Part shown: positions 1-11,367 of the stretch, in pieces
Position numbering within the stretch: the first letter of the stretch is position 1
How the letters are laid out: each line of letters begins with the position of its first letter
Assembly (NCBI GenBank): GCA_029747585.1
Contig: JAPEVF010000652.1
Location: forward strand, 1 to 25,975
DNA length: 25,975 bases
Source: Pleurotus djamor
Lineage: Eukaryota > Basidiomycota > Agaricomycetes > Agaricales > Pleurotaceae
Direction of reading: 5' to 3'
Notes under the pieces: model-generated
Seen by the model: only the letters and a program-made list of their open reading frames with translations
Database searches by the model: none
What the model was told of the DNA's origin: nothing
Made by a program: the position numbers and the translations under genes

Positions 1-2776
1 ACAGGTGCTTTGTTAGACGCGCACAGCCCCTTACTGCTTAAATATGGGACGGATGTAGATTAGTTCGCCAATCGAATCCACCAGCACAATGTCGACCTCC
101 TCTCTACACGAGCAAAATGTTGTCTACTCTCAGCCAAAGATAAAAACCCAATACGTCTGTGTTCCATGCGATTTGAACTCGAAGCGCCCCAATGACCGGT
201 TCTAAGCCGCTCAACCTCCGAGATCTCCAACCCAATGTGAAGAGGCTGGCTTGAAGAAGCCTCGAGCATCTTGAAGTGATTTTTCTCGCCGAGCTGCGAC
301 AGACAGTTTGCGTAGACAGTACTGTGATGAGACAAGCTTGTCAGCCAGCGACAGGGAGAAAAAACCAAAGGTCCACGCACCATGGTCTGCACCACCAAAG
401 CTACCGTACACATCCTCTCCCCGGTCAAAGCGGTCATTCACAGCTCGCGACAGGCTGCCATCGAATAGCAGAAAATCGAAGCGGGAGATGGGGAGCCGCC
501 ATGGATCTTCGAGCAAGGAAGGCGTCTTGATCCCTGTGGACGAAGGGGCTTCACTTTTGCGCTCCACAACCGTTCGAGTACGAAGAAGACGGAGAGTTCA
601 CGAGCGATAGGTCCTCGTGGGAGGAGGAGATTCGTACGCGCGTCGCTTGACTCATGTTGGATGCAGTCCGCCAGACGATGAGGATGGAGTATGGTGTCGG
701 TTACTGAGGTCGTAGCAACAAGGTAATGCACTCTTCGAGCTTCTTCCAGACTCTCAAACCGCCCTCTACTCGACATCTCCAAAACTCGAACCATCCGAAA
801 AAACCTGTCCTAAACCTTCCGACCTTCAAGATCTTCCCAACCGAGGTGAAAGGCGAGCGAATGGGCTTGAGGAGACGATCCTTTCGGTGGAAATGGATTC
901 GTAGAGCCGTTTGAGTATGATCACGCAGGCGGAGGAGCCGATGCCTAAGGGAGAGAAAAAAAGCAGGGATTGGGGTTCAGAGAACTGAGAAAGAAATCCG
1001 AAAGTTCACGCACCATGGCACGGATACAGCTATCGACAGGTTTCGAGTGTGATGATATTATCTCTGAGCAAGAGTAAGAAGGATACAACGACCATAGAGA
1101 AGTGATTTCGAGGAGATACCGGGGAGGGAGATGGTGGTGTGGAACAAGGATGTGTTTGGGGCTGCTTGGCTACAGCCTCAAGATCCCATGACGGTTGACC
1201 GAAATGGCCGACCAGTGTCTTTTCTCTTTCTCCACCCTCGTTACACTTCCCGAAGTTGTCCTTCGCGTCCTTGCTTTCTACGAGGGGTACAACTCGGCTT
1301 CGAGGATGACTTGTGCCATCTGGTCCTTTATTCACGGATTCTGAGTCCCTTATTTTCGCGTGGCTTGGCTCCTCCACCTACTTATTCGAGCCGAGAAAAC
1401 ATGTCTTGTACTCCTACTCATCGCCTCAATAATGGTCTCAGTGAGGCTTGATAACATCTTTCTCGAATATACTCCGCTGCCCCAGCTGCTCCTCTGATTT
1501 GCTCATCTCGACCTCATGGGAGTACCTGGTCGCGGCGTTGACGACACGATGGACCCTTCTTCGTGATGTTTCTTTCATAGTAGAATATCACTCGCTATGT
1601 GTTCCCCCATTTACGCTTCAAAGCTTCAGGGACCGACCTTGTGCCGTAGAGAACTCCTCAGACTGTGACTGTACTATCACAATTTCGTATCAAGATGGTG
1701 GACTGGACTGAATTGAATCTTGGCCTTGTGCTGCGATTCAAGACCATGAGTCCTGACTTCGGTCCTTCGGTAAGCAAATACACCACTCATCTCGCAAGAA
1801 TCTATCAAAAATAAAAATAAAATCGAATACCGTTGTGTGCAGCAACACTTGCGGTCTGCCTGTGAAAGGTGCCGTCCATCAAAAAACAGCTATCTGTTTC
1901 CTTCGAATTATGCAACCGTTCCTTTTGCATTAGCAGACTGCAACCTAAAACGAAGATCTCTCGGTTTTTACCGATCCGCAGGGCATCACCTCCACCCCCA
2001 CGAACCTATGCTAGTCGTGGGCGGCCGTCCGATTCGTGTCCTTTCGCTCAATTTCGCCTTGCTTCTTGTCGCTGCTCGAGGGATGAACGTTCATGGCGAC
2101 ATATCCCAATATTAAGGGACAAGACAACAGCGATGAAGGAACGCGAGGCTACCGCGTGTTTTCAAGCTGGGTTGAAGAAGCCACAATGCTCCTTGGCTAT
2201 CTTCAAAGAATACCGCAAAGAATGTGACGACTTCACCTGATAGGCTCCGTCGTTATTCAGCTTCGTCAAATCGATCACCCGTTATGGCGCCTACTTCTCA
2301 GGAAACATATTCTCATCTACTCTACATATGTCGGCCACGACCTTGGACAGTTCTTAAAGCGTGTGTGCCGTTTTCCCCGTACCTTCATGCTCAGGCGATC
2401 TGCTTCCGAATAAACGGACCTTCCCTGTCTTTAACGTACTCTATAGTTGTCAAGTATGGAATCATTCGACTTGTTTCGTACCCTCAGGGCGTGTTCTTTG
2501 ACGCTTGATACATGAGGTAACTGCATTGATCTCGACAGCTAACCTCGTCGTTCTCACGCGAACAGATGAACGGGTCGTTTCATATCCTCATCGGTCATTC
2601 ATGCTTTTTGACTTGTTTTTGACACTGACTAACGCCACCACAGCACAAACATCCACCTGCCATGAGGCGGCGTCAAGTTGTGTCGGGAATATGAATCTTC
2701 GGTACCTATGACCTTTCGAATAATACCCCTCCTCTTTCACCGCACCTTCATCGTATCTGCTCCCCAGTCCCTCGCC
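1..2776. other. No convincing gene
   Basis: I read both strands and found only short frames without protein-like composition, domains or a consistent chain of splice sites. Segments near 228-300 and 825-900 look weakly alike, each with a variant of CCAACCnAnGTGAA followed by GGCTTGA. Segments near 375-400 and 1000-1020 share CACGCACCATGG. This may be an old, decayed duplication. A stretch at 180-240 on the minus strand slightly resembles a tRNA D-arm and T-arm, but its T-stem does not pair. Confidence 0.4.
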
Positions 2777-4587
2777 ATGTCTCCTTCTGGTTCAGACTCT
2801 TCGATGCCTGGCTTGCGCGACGATGCTCCTCAAGCTCCCCAACCAAAGCCTGAAGAACCCGACGAGAAGACCAAGCGCCAGTTCACGAAATTCTTTATGT
2901 TTCACGATTTCGATAAAGACCCACTTTTCAACTGTCCTCACGGCACGGAAGATGGTCGAAACTTGGTTCTCTGCATTGACGGCACGGCAAACCAGTTCAG
3001 CGCGCAAGTACGTAGCCGTCTTCATTGCTTATACCCTTATTTTTGAGCCCCGTATCCAGAGCAGCAACATCGTCGAAATATACAGTCGTTTGTTCAAGCT
3101 GGAGGATGAACAGCTCACGTTTTACAACAGCGGGATCGGGACCTATGCAAAACCGTCGTTTCGATCCTGGAAGTATTTCAGGCAAGTATTTGACCATACC
3201 GTCGACACTGCGATCGCTTGGTACGTCCGTTGCTTGTCTGTCCTCTGTAACTACCTCCAATAAATTGTATTTCTCAGGAACTTTGAGCGAATCGTGCACG
3301 CTGCGTACAAGTGGCTCTCAGAGACTTACCGGCCTGGTGACAGAATATTCATGTTCGGTGAGATCGGCTGATTCTTCGCCGGCGATTCCAAGCTGATGAT
3401 ACGCCGAAGGCTTCTCACGAGGTGCCTACCAGGTTCGAGTCGTCGCTGGGATGATTGAGAAGGTAAGTTAGTGTCTGGATCTCCAACGCAGGTATTTTGA
3501 GTAGGGCTCGGCGGCGTAGGTTGGACTCCTCCATAAAGGAAGCGACAATCAGATCCCATTGTGAGTATTACCACTCTACCATCCATTGCCGGACCCATTG
3601 AACACCTTTGAAGTGCGTACGAGCTATACGCTGCAGTCACCAGCAATTCCAAGCGCCATCGAAACGCAAAGAACCAGAGCGTCGAAAACACTGACAGCCC
3701 AGAGGATATCCTCTGTAGTCAGTTCAAGAGTACGCTGTGTCACAAAGACGTGAAGGTCCATTTTGTCGGTGCATGGTGTGTCACACATCTCCAGAAATCG
3801 TCACTGTTACTCACATTCTATGCACCACAGGGATACTGTCTCCTCAATCGGGCTCCTCCGCGGCAAGTCGCTCCCTGAAACTGTCTCCGGTATGGGACAT
3901 GTGTGCTCCTTCCGCCACGCGTTGGCGTTGGACGAGCAACGAGTCAAGTTTCAGCCCGAATACGCCAATGGTGGATTGGGACCGCGCGAGGGTGATCAAG
4001 GTGATGTGAAGGAGGTATGGTTCGCGGGAACGCACTCAGATGTGTGGGTCGTTCCTTTCCTTGATTTGTATCACTCTGTCTCTGAGTCATTGCTTCTAGT
4101 GGGGGAGGAAATATTGCGAACCCCGAACTCACGAACTTCAGTCCGTCGCTTCGGTGGATGATGCAAGAGGCAGAGAAACGAGGCCTTCGCTTTAAATCTA
4201 CGACGAAGCCTTGGGAGCCATTGCCCCTTACGAAGTCCCTCAAGTGGTTCTGGCTCCCCCTCGAGGTATTACCGATTCGTTCTTTGTCTTATAAAAACGA
4301 AGACAGTTCAACCTGGCGGTAGGCATTTGAGCTGACATCTTGGTACGCTGGAGACTGACGCTTGCGTAGACCACACCTATGCGCCGGTCGACGTGTGCAG
4401 CCAGGACAGCAAATCCACCACACTTGTGAGTGTGGGCCACCGCAGGGCGTGGCGTGTACGGGTCCGGGGTGGGGGACACGAGCAACTTTCTGTCAGTATT
4501 TATTTGCTTTGGTTAGGCTCTGGACATGATCGGGATGGAGAGAAGGGCTCATTCGAGAGGTGTGGTACAAAGGCTGCTAGCGCCTGA
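2777..4587 (+). CDS. DUF2235-domain protein (predicted alpha/beta-hydrolase, T6SS Tle1-like family)
   Basis: The exon model is 2777-3007, 3060-3220, 3278-3357, 3410-3462, 3520-3560, 3614-3775, 3831-4043, 4100-4318, 4370-4425 and 4517-4587. All introns are GT-AG, mostly 51-57 bp, and all phases agree. The ATG at 2777 has a good context (GCC ATG T) and gives about 428 residues. The DUF2235 landmarks are in order: NLVLCIDGTANQFSA (about residues 63-76), NSGIGTYAKPSF, the nucleophile motif GFSRGAYQVR with Ser about 160 (the intron at 3358-3409 splits its first Gly), GAWDTVSSIG (about 242), and GTHSDVGGG (His about 311, Asp about 313). The family is related to alpha/beta hydrolases; bacterial Tle1 members are phospholipases. 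The fungal role is unknown, and no signal peptide or membrane segment is seen. The conserved core ends near PGQQIHHT. Past 4425 the C-terminus is uncertain, because a competing acceptor at 4496 would end the protein at 4516. Confidence 0.88.
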
Positions 4588-5891
4588 ATTTTATTTAAGT
4601 TCATTTGATATGCGATGGGTAGATACAGTCGGTTCATATCACAGTACAGACCGCGAGAAATGCAAAAGAAAGAGGAGCTAGAAGATAAAACAATAATCAA
4701 TAACATTCAATCACTGATACGAACACACTTAGCTCAGTTTTCTCCAAACCCTTCCAACTGGTCAACCTCAAATATCTCCGCAACCACTGGATGGTTTGTT
4801 TATCTTTTCTAGTATGTTGTTAGTGACGTCCTAACGATGCTCTACCGCATATTTGATTGACACCGAAGTCGTCATTTCGAGGTGGGTGCTCCAGGGTACA
4901 AGGAGGAGGAGGGGGTATGGGGGGAAGTCATTTGATTGGACGACGCGGCTTCAAGAGCTTGGCTGTAGGTGTCTAAGAGGTATGGTAAGTTAATTATAGC
5001 ATTTGAGAAGCGATAGCAACAAAAAGAAACGCACTGTCGTCAAGCTTCCCTCAAATCGGCCAAACCTTCGGCATCGATTATCTCCTCAACGACTTATTGG
5101 TACGCCTATTCCCTCTAAGGTCGCGTTCGTGTCGTGCTAAAACTGCTCTAGCGCATCCGATAGTGTTGTCGAAGGCGAGGTTACAAGTGGTATCTTCGGT
5201 GGTACGAGGGAGAGGGTTGGCTGGCCAGACACCTCCAGAACCAACTGAATCGTCCATCCCAGATTGGCGACACGTTCCTACAACGACCAGTGAGTCCCGC
5301 CCGTCTCAAAGGTAGAAGTCCGGAGGAAAACTCACCACTTCCAGTTTCCGCCACAGCCAGCCACACTCATCACCTCGAATAACTTCCTAACAGCTAGTTG
5401 ATTTGTCCTCATCCTTTGGTATGTTCCATTCGTATTGAGAATCGTCCTCTGACGCCTATTCTTGGCGCTCAATTCGTTGATTTCGGAGTTGGTAGTTCCG
5501 GGGGTACCAGCGGAACGGGCAAGGAAACGGGTACGGCAGAGTTGACTCAAGGACCCTGGTATTGCAGGCAGCTTATGCCCAAAGGGTATAGAAAGTAAGT
5601 TATAGTGTCTTTGTGACAGAGAAAGTGGATGAAAACGTACCGCTCTCTTTTTCTCTGCAGTCAACCTAACCAACCACCTTAGATATCTCATAGGAAACGG
5701 TATTGTTCTTCTTCGCTTTTTGAGGTATTTGGTCATGTGTATGAATCGTTTAGGTAGCGCCTGTACGAGAGTATAATTCTAGTCATCGTAGGACATGGTG
5801 GTTATGTAGGAAAGGAATAATCACAGCGGTTTGCGAAGGCTCGCGCGTCGTGCGCAAGTCAGTTCAAACTCAGATTCCCACGCTCACTGCC
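4588..5891. other. Intergenic DNA with weak coding-like fragments
   Basis: Most of this stretch shows nothing. Three plus-strand pieces look faintly like exons. The first is 5043-5099, reading QIGQTFGIDYLLNDLL before a GT donor. The second is about 5157-5291, ending at AGTGAGT. The third is about 5440-5597, reading PILGAQFVDFGVGSS and ending at a GTAAGT donor. I could not join them in phase and recognise no family. They could be remains of a gene or chance. Confidence 0.22.
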
Positions 5892-5970
5892 TCCCCGTTT
5901 CCACGGTCAATATCCTTTTCCCACAATCAGTATGCAATGAACGTCATCAGGTTCACTAATGACATCATTG
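5892..5970 (+). promoter_or_regulatory. Upstream element shared with the 9407 gene
   Basis: A series of short motifs precedes the WD40 gene: TTCCACGGTCA (5899-5909), TTCCCACAATCA, AACGTCATCAGG and ATGACATCATTG (5959-5970), then AT-rich DNA. The same order, in reverse complement, precedes the minus-strand gene ending at 9407. ATGACATCAT resembles a CRE/ATF-type bZIP site (TGACGTCA). The last motif lies about 95 bp before the ATG at 6066. A regulatory role is inferred. Shared remnants of a repeat would look the same. Confidence 0.4.
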
Positions 5971-6065
5971 GGGTGGAATTAATTAATAGAATATAAACAG
6001 ACAGCATGCGTCAGACGAAATTGAATAGAAGCGCCAAATTGACAGGTGGCTATGAGCGGGAGGAG

Positions 6066-7677
6066 ATGGCTAGCGCCCGTACCAGAGCTAGAGGCATAAG
6101 AGACGGGCCTCATTCCATTTCGGACCCGTAACCGTCTTCACACGCCGTCAGACCTCGGATCATCCGTACCAACCCAGAGCAACCCCGCCATCTACCTCCC
6201 GCGACTGGGAGAGTTTCTTTGAGAAATGTGAACTCTCACAAGATAACCCTCTCTTTGAATTTGATCCCTTTGAAAATGCCGCCACATTTCTCTCTTTGCT
6301 AGAGTCCGCGATCGAAACCTTATCCACCGACAGCTCCTCACCCAAGGCTGTGACCCAATACTCGCAGTCAATGCTAGCTCTTCGAGCTTACTTAGGAGCT
6401 CATGGCAAGTACTTTCCCTACGCAGACAATCACACAGTCTCTCACCTATCACAACAGCATCAAGACAAACATCCCTTAACGAACTCCCCAACCGTGACGT
6501 TGAGAAAGTACTACTCTCTGCCCTTGAACTTTCACTACAACCGCAAAAAGCAACTGCCAGTATGAAACCCCACGATCTCAAGGAAACTCTAGTCCAGCTT
6601 CTTGCGGCAGTAACACTCATGCGATCAAAGGATGCACATGGGACCAAGGCCTCTGATATTCGGCGCTGGGCGGGGACATTTACCGCCAAGCGCAAGCCTG
6701 ATTTGGCCATGGTCTTGAGTCATTTTGGTGAGCTCTACCCATGCGTATACTAGGGGAGGCGTTGACCAATGGCGGCGCATATAGCGTGTGTAAGTCAGTG
6801 GAACTCCAACGGATGGATATGGAACGTGGTGTTCTCCCATACGGATCTGACGAAAGTCATATTGACCTCAACCACTCTCGCGACGGTGACCATTTTGATT
6901 TGGGACGGATCCACTCAACCTCCCAAGGAAATCTTCAAGGTTCAAGGGGCGTGGTCAACAATCTCCTGTGATGGTTCACATATTGCTGTTAGGGATGGAG
7001 AGGATGTCAGCATCATTGACACTACCGCGCAGCCGCCCTCAACCACTGAATGTACCAACGACGAGGATCCCAACGACAGTGGAAACATTGAATCTCTATG
7101 CTTCTCCGCTGACAACCACACCCTAGCAACGGGGCATGAGAACGGCTGGATCAAGCTGTGGCGATGGGCGGGAGATCAATGGAAGGTGGGCAAGAGGTTC
7201 AAAGGCGGGGACAGCAGGATCTACAGCCTTGCTTTCTCAAAGGATGGCTCTAGATTGGCGTTCAATGGGGAACCCATCAAAGTCTGGGATTTGGTGGATG
7301 ACACGGTGATCGAGTTGGAAGACTCTGAAGACTCACCGTCACTTGCGTGGAGTCCTTCCGGAGATTGGATTGTTTCTGGCACCACTGATGGCAGCGTGAA
7401 GATCTGGAGCACCGATCGGGCGAAGATAACCCACACGTTCAAAGCCCATCAACGCAGGATTCAGTGCCTGGCATTCCGGGATGATGGACAGGTGCTTGCG
7501 ACGGGGAGCGTTGACAAGACGATACGGATTTGGCGATGCGATAACCGGGAGAAGATTTGGGAGTTTGGTACTGGTGAGACAGTTTGGTCACTTGCTTTCT
7601 CGCCTGATGGGAAGCGGCTCGCATCTGGAGGTCTTGATGGTGCACTCCATCTTTGGGATCTGGACATGGCACTGTGA
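6066..7677 (+). CDS. WD40-repeat beta-propeller protein
   Basis: The exons are 6066-6127, 6178-6404, 6458-6727 and 6785-7677, with consistent phases and a product of about 483 residues. The start ATG has context GGAGATGG. Introns 1 and 3 are GT-AG. Intron 2 (6405-6457) is a GC-AG intron with the strong GCAAGT donor. Residues about 1-186 form a helical, unrecognised N-terminal region (DWESFFEKCELSQ, FLSLLESAIETL). Residues about 187-483 hold roughly seven WD blades. The last five are clear: SLCFSADNHTLATG, SLAFSKDGSRLAF..IKVWD, LAWSPSGDWIVSG..VKIW, LAFRDDGQVLATGS..IRIW and SLAFSPDGKRLASGG..LHLWD. The first two are degenerate. Such propellers are protein-interaction scaffolds, and many fungal ones sit at the C-terminus of NACHT NLR proteins. 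No P-loop or NACHT motif is visible here, so this is a stand-alone scaffold or the remnant of a larger gene. No partner can be named. Confidence 0.85.
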
Positions 7678-8195
7678 AACCCAAACATGGTGAAAATTAC
7701 CCGCCGATTCCACCGGGATGCGGGTTGGACTCACCAGATTTTGTGGTGGAATTAAACCGTTAAGCGGGGCACTCACCCGGTTTCATGGTACCTGGTTCAT
7801 GATTGTTTTCATCCGCCAAATCACCATGAATGTGGCGAGAATAACCATGGATCCATCCTCAGCCTCCCCGGTTGACCATCACCCTGTCAGCGGGTTAATC
7901 TCTATCACCCGATTAGCGGAGGATATTGAGTAGGAAGGTTTGGGTTCTTATCATCCAGTTTCCGGGTAGACTTCACACATTCGAGAGGGGAGGAAATAGC
8001 ATATATATTTCAACAGATGGGGTTGAGGAGGAATACAATGATGTACTTTTTAAGCGGATAGTTAGGATCAAATATGATGGGAAGGAGGCCAATTGACATG
8101 CTGCCTCCCACGTCGGTTTGATGCTGGGAACAATGAGAGGAATGAACAAAAGGAATGGTCTCAAGCTTCAAGGTCAGACGACGTACCCATCAGCA
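7678..8195. other. Intergenic, no gene seen
   Basis: The WD40 stop (TGA 7675-7677) and the C-terminal end of the minus-strand gene (8196) converge here. I see no gene, only short GC-rich (7690-7920) and AT-rich (7980-8090) stretches that could hold two convergent 3' ends. Confidence 0.5.
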
Positions 8196-9407
8196 TCAAT
8201 CGCTATCTTCGTCACTGTTGTTGTTGTCATCGCCTTTATCCTGCTCTTCGTCGTCTTCTTCGTCATCATCATGGACACCAGACCCGCGTCTATGAGGTCG
8301 TTTCCTGGAAGGACCCGCACCATTGTCGTCAGTGTCATCAGAATAGCGCACGCGAGCTCGTTTCGCTGGTCTTCGGTTTGGTGGGGAGGGGTCCCGCTTG
8401 CATGGTGCTTTGCCGGATGAGGCTTGTTGTCTCTTCAAGGCAAGCTTTCTTCGACGCGCTGCCTCCCGCCTCTTATTTCTGATGTATTGCTTCAGTGCTT
8501 CAACTTGAGCCCAGTCATCAGGAAACCTTTCGCGTGTAAGATACGGAATGGCTTGTCGGTTCTGGAGATGGTTTGGGGAAGGTTGGACGCAGTGAAGAAC
8601 TTGTGTGTCACTCACCAGTTTGAATAACTTGGCCAATGCCGCGGGATCTTGTCCAGAATACGTACGAGCAAAGGTAATCCCTGCCCTGGGACAGTTCTCC
8701 CGCATGGTGCGCTGCATCAAGTTCCATGAGGTCCATTCCATGTGCAAGATTGGACGGCAACTCACTAGAAAACCATTATATTCATCATTTTTCTCCTCGT
8801 TCTCGTCCAATTCCATGGCCGTTTGAAGATTGAAGCCTCGAACTCCATCCCCGGCCTCTCCAGGTGGTTTGCGAATGACTCTGATTCGGCCTTGGCCATC
8901 GGAGCGGTCTTGATCTTGTCTTGGGCGCTCGCGTTCAAGGAGTTGTCGCTCACGTTCTTGATAACGACGTTCACGGTCGGCACTTTCAGCCAATTGTCTA
9001 CGAAGTTCCGCTGACCCAGAAATTATATTCAGGTTGATGCAGCTGATGAAGTCGCCAGCGAAAGGTACGTACCAAGTTCCTCGAAGTAATTGACATCGGG
9101 CGGTGTCTCTGTGCTAGGTTCATTCTGACGAGCTTGAGTAGGCCTCTTATCCTTTTCTTGATGCGCCTGTTCATGGCCGTCCAGCGCGCCTCCCGTCTCA
9201 GCATTGATAGGCGCGGCTCCAGGGCCAACACGGGGTAATGACTAGAAGTAGATCGTCATGTGATGCTTTTCCGCATAGAAGCCGAGCGGGCAGGGAAAAG
9301 TTGGGAGAACAACTTACTTCTTCGTTCGCTATATTACGGGTCCGGAATGAAATGAAGGCCCGTTTCTTACGCCTCCGGGCTTGCACGGGCGCTTGTCTTA
9401 AGTGCCA
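8196..9407 (-). CDS. Arg/Lys-rich protein with acidic tail, unknown function, 5' end open
   Basis: Minus-strand exons in reading order are: up to 9407-9318, 9241-9073, 9010-8766, 8711-8616 and 8561-8196. The introns are 9242-9317 (GTAAGT donor), 9011-9072, and two 54-bp in-frame introns, 8712-8765 and 8562-8615, both starting GTGAGT. The frame is open to 9407 but has no in-frame ATG, so a further 5' exon is missing. The product has a charged coiled-coil-like stretch (DRERRYQERERQLLERE), a core with SGQDPAALAKLFKL joined to IPYLTRERFPDDWAQVEALK, then a basic NLS-like region (KRARV, RKRPHRR) and an Asp/Glu/Asn-rich end. The core resembles a protein group I associate with expanded, lineage-specific basidiomycete genes, but I cannot name a family or function. 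Composition suggests a nuclear protein. Confidence 0.68.
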
Positions 9408-9472
9408 TCACATCGCCACCTGTCCAAGTCAACAAATTAATGAATTTCTTTAATTTCCCTTTAATTTCCTGT

Positions 9473-9558
9473 CAATGATGTCATGATGATCATCTTCATT
9501 GACTGTGGGAATCTTTCCTTGACTGTGAGAAGAACTCCTTCTGACCGTGGGAACGAGG
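9473..9558 (-). promoter_or_regulatory. Upstream element shared with the WD40 gene
   Basis: Read on the minus strand toward the gene, this stretch gives TTCCCACGGTCA (9542-9553 on plus), two CACAGTCA copies (one in TCCCACAGTCA near 9500-9511) and ATGACATCATTG (9473-9484), then AT-rich DNA. Motif order and spacing match 5892-5970 upstream of the WD40 gene (50 versus 58 bp between the outer motifs). More loose copies of TGACTGTGRGAA lie on the plus strand around 9521 and 9760. Confidence 0.4.
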
Positions 9559-10362
9559 CCTCCCTCTCTTTTTTTTCCATCCGCATTAAGTATTTGCAAT
9601 CTATACTAAGTCATAGAGCTGGCTATAGGGTATAGAGTACCTGTAGGTGACCCTTCTCTAAGTTTCTTTTAGACCTTGGGCAAAGGAGCCTCATCATTCT
9701 TTATGGCAGATCATGACAAGACCAAGATGACGAAAACTTGCTGAGTGTGAGAATGTGAAACTGACTGTGAGAACGTATAACTCGAGAAGTTACGCGGCGC
9801 AACATGTCCCTTGTAACCTACTCCCTCCCTTTGCTCTTCCTTATTCAAAGCGTCGACAGCATGATGAGAATTGGATGAGAAATAAGAAAGCGAGCACAGG
9901 GAAAACGGCGCAGGGACTCACGTTGACCTAAGAGCCTCAGACAACGGGTAGGGATGAACATGCTCTGTCCAAGATGAGTCGGGTCGCTTCTGGTCGGCGA
10001 TCGCGAAATCATCCATCCACCCCAATCCCTCCTCCATCCGGCCACCTACCATTCTCATGTCATACGTCATCCGTACATCATTGACCGACATTTCAAAGGG
10101 CTGGAAGCGGTTCTCCAACTTTGACACACATACCTTCCCCTCACGTCGAAATGGCCGAAACGACGGATTGACGGTAGTTCCTGTCCCCGAATCAAGCTAC
10201 CCTAGGGGGGGTTAACGTCCGGTAAGTCCCTTTATCACATTTAATCAGCGAAATACCCACAAATTCATTATCTTCATTTCTCCCCCATCCCAGATTGTTT
10301 CCTTGTGTTCTCCGTGGAAACATAACAAAACCGCTTCGAGTAAGCTGTAGACTCACAGTATG
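9559..10362. other. Mostly intergenic; one coding-like minus-strand stretch
   Basis: On the minus strand, 9920-10127 reads as an open frame containing NDVRMTYDMRMVGGRMEEGL and QKRPDSSWTEHVHPYP, and ends at a strong GTGAGT donor near 9919. It may be a 3' exon of the minus-strand gene upstream (10363-11274), but I could not connect them in phase with confidence. 9560-9900 shows nothing. Confidence 0.25.
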
Positions 10363-11274
10363 TCATGTACCTCTGATTCTGTGCCTGCGATGGCACTCAG
10401 TAATCTCTGTTTCAGGTCCAATCTTCGAACTTGCCAACACAAACCCTGCATGACCGCCGAAATCAAGGATTGTGCGACGACCTTGAACTATTGGTCTACG
10501 GTTCTTGGACACACGAGCTTCTATGTCAGCCTTGCGGCCCTGGACGACTTTGCAAAAGGCTAGGCACAGAACTGTGATTTCGGTGATCTGATCGCCCCCT
10601 CAAGCCGGAATCTTGATTCTTCGGAAAACCAAGGATACAACACATGTGCAACGACTCAACATGACCTATGACACTAATGTATGTGTTCCTGAGCTCTTCT
10701 ATTTAATAATTCACTCACAAATCAATGTTTTGACTTTTTCCTCCCCCAACACAGAATCCTTCATTGCGCCATTCAAACCTTGAGAGAACGGTTGGATGAG
10801 CGTTATAAACTCACGGTACATCACCCTCACATTGTCTGACGTCATTCCCCAAGCCCTGACAACGGAATCCAGGCCATGACGATTGCATCTGCTCCCGCGG
10901 ACGCACAAATCACCGAATAACTCACCAACGCCATAACGATAGCCTGACGTAACTATACCCCTGCGTTCCTGGAGCACTCAGCACACGCGTATGCCCGACC
11001 GAGTTTATGAAAGGCCAGGCTGCGATGATGACAGTTTCGCCCATCCGCACAAAATCTTCATTTGCTCGATTTCCGGGCTTGAATCTTGATGTAATAACGA
11101 GGTTCTTGCTGTAACTCAAAGGTTAGTCATTTATTAGTCGCGGAATATTGGCGATAAGACACTCACATCAATGTGAAGGGCAGTACCTTTGGGTTTCCCC
11201 CTGACCCGTTGCAATTTCTTGAATAACTCTGAAACACCGAAACGCTGGCGAAATTTAACTACACCCCCGAGTCC
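10363..11274 (-). CDS. Possible intron-rich gene, unrecognised product
   Basis: A chain of minus-strand exons can be joined in phase: about 11264-11167, 11108-10926 (GTGAGT donor), 10855-10815 and 10758-10719, and then, less surely, exons leading to a TGA at 10363-10365. The best-supported junction fuses NPKVLPFTLI with KNLVITSRFKPGNRANEDF, followed by VRMGETVIIAAWPFINSVGH, which looks protein-like. Next come WGMTSDNVRVMYR and FCVGGGKSQNIDL. I recognise no domain, and the start and end are unknown. The very short exons and strong GTGAGT donors argue for a real, perhaps decaying, gene. Chance splicing of non-coding DNA cannot be excluded. Confidence 0.3.
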
Positions 11275-11326
11275 CTACGTCATGACGTCCATGTAACCGA
11301 GTTTGCGAGAGATTCCGTTGAGGTTT

Positions 11327-11367
11327 CAAAATTTCGACCATGAAGGACGTTGATGGTCGAAATTTTG
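11327..11367. repeat. Perfect 15-bp inverted repeat with 11-nt loop
   Basis: The arm CAAAATTTCGACCAT (11327-11341) is exactly complementary to ATGGTCGAAATTTTG (11353-11367), around the loop GAAGGACGTTG. The right arm begins with an ATG that opens a 24-codon frame running to a GTATGT donor near 11425. A short palindrome, TGTAGAG-T-CTCTACA, follows at about 11406-11420. Confidence 0.85.

Noticed and set aside
180..250. tRNA gene on the minus strand
   Set aside because: A GAGTTCAAATC-like T-loop is present, but the T-stem mispairs and no acceptor stem or anticodon arm can be formed.
60..610. Overlapping ORFs at the left end
   Set aside because: They lie on both strands with no consistent composition, domain or splice context.
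6742..6971. Plus-strand ORF overlapping the start of the WD40 exon
   Set aside because: It is in a different frame from the WD repeats and is an alternate-frame shadow of exon 6785-7677.
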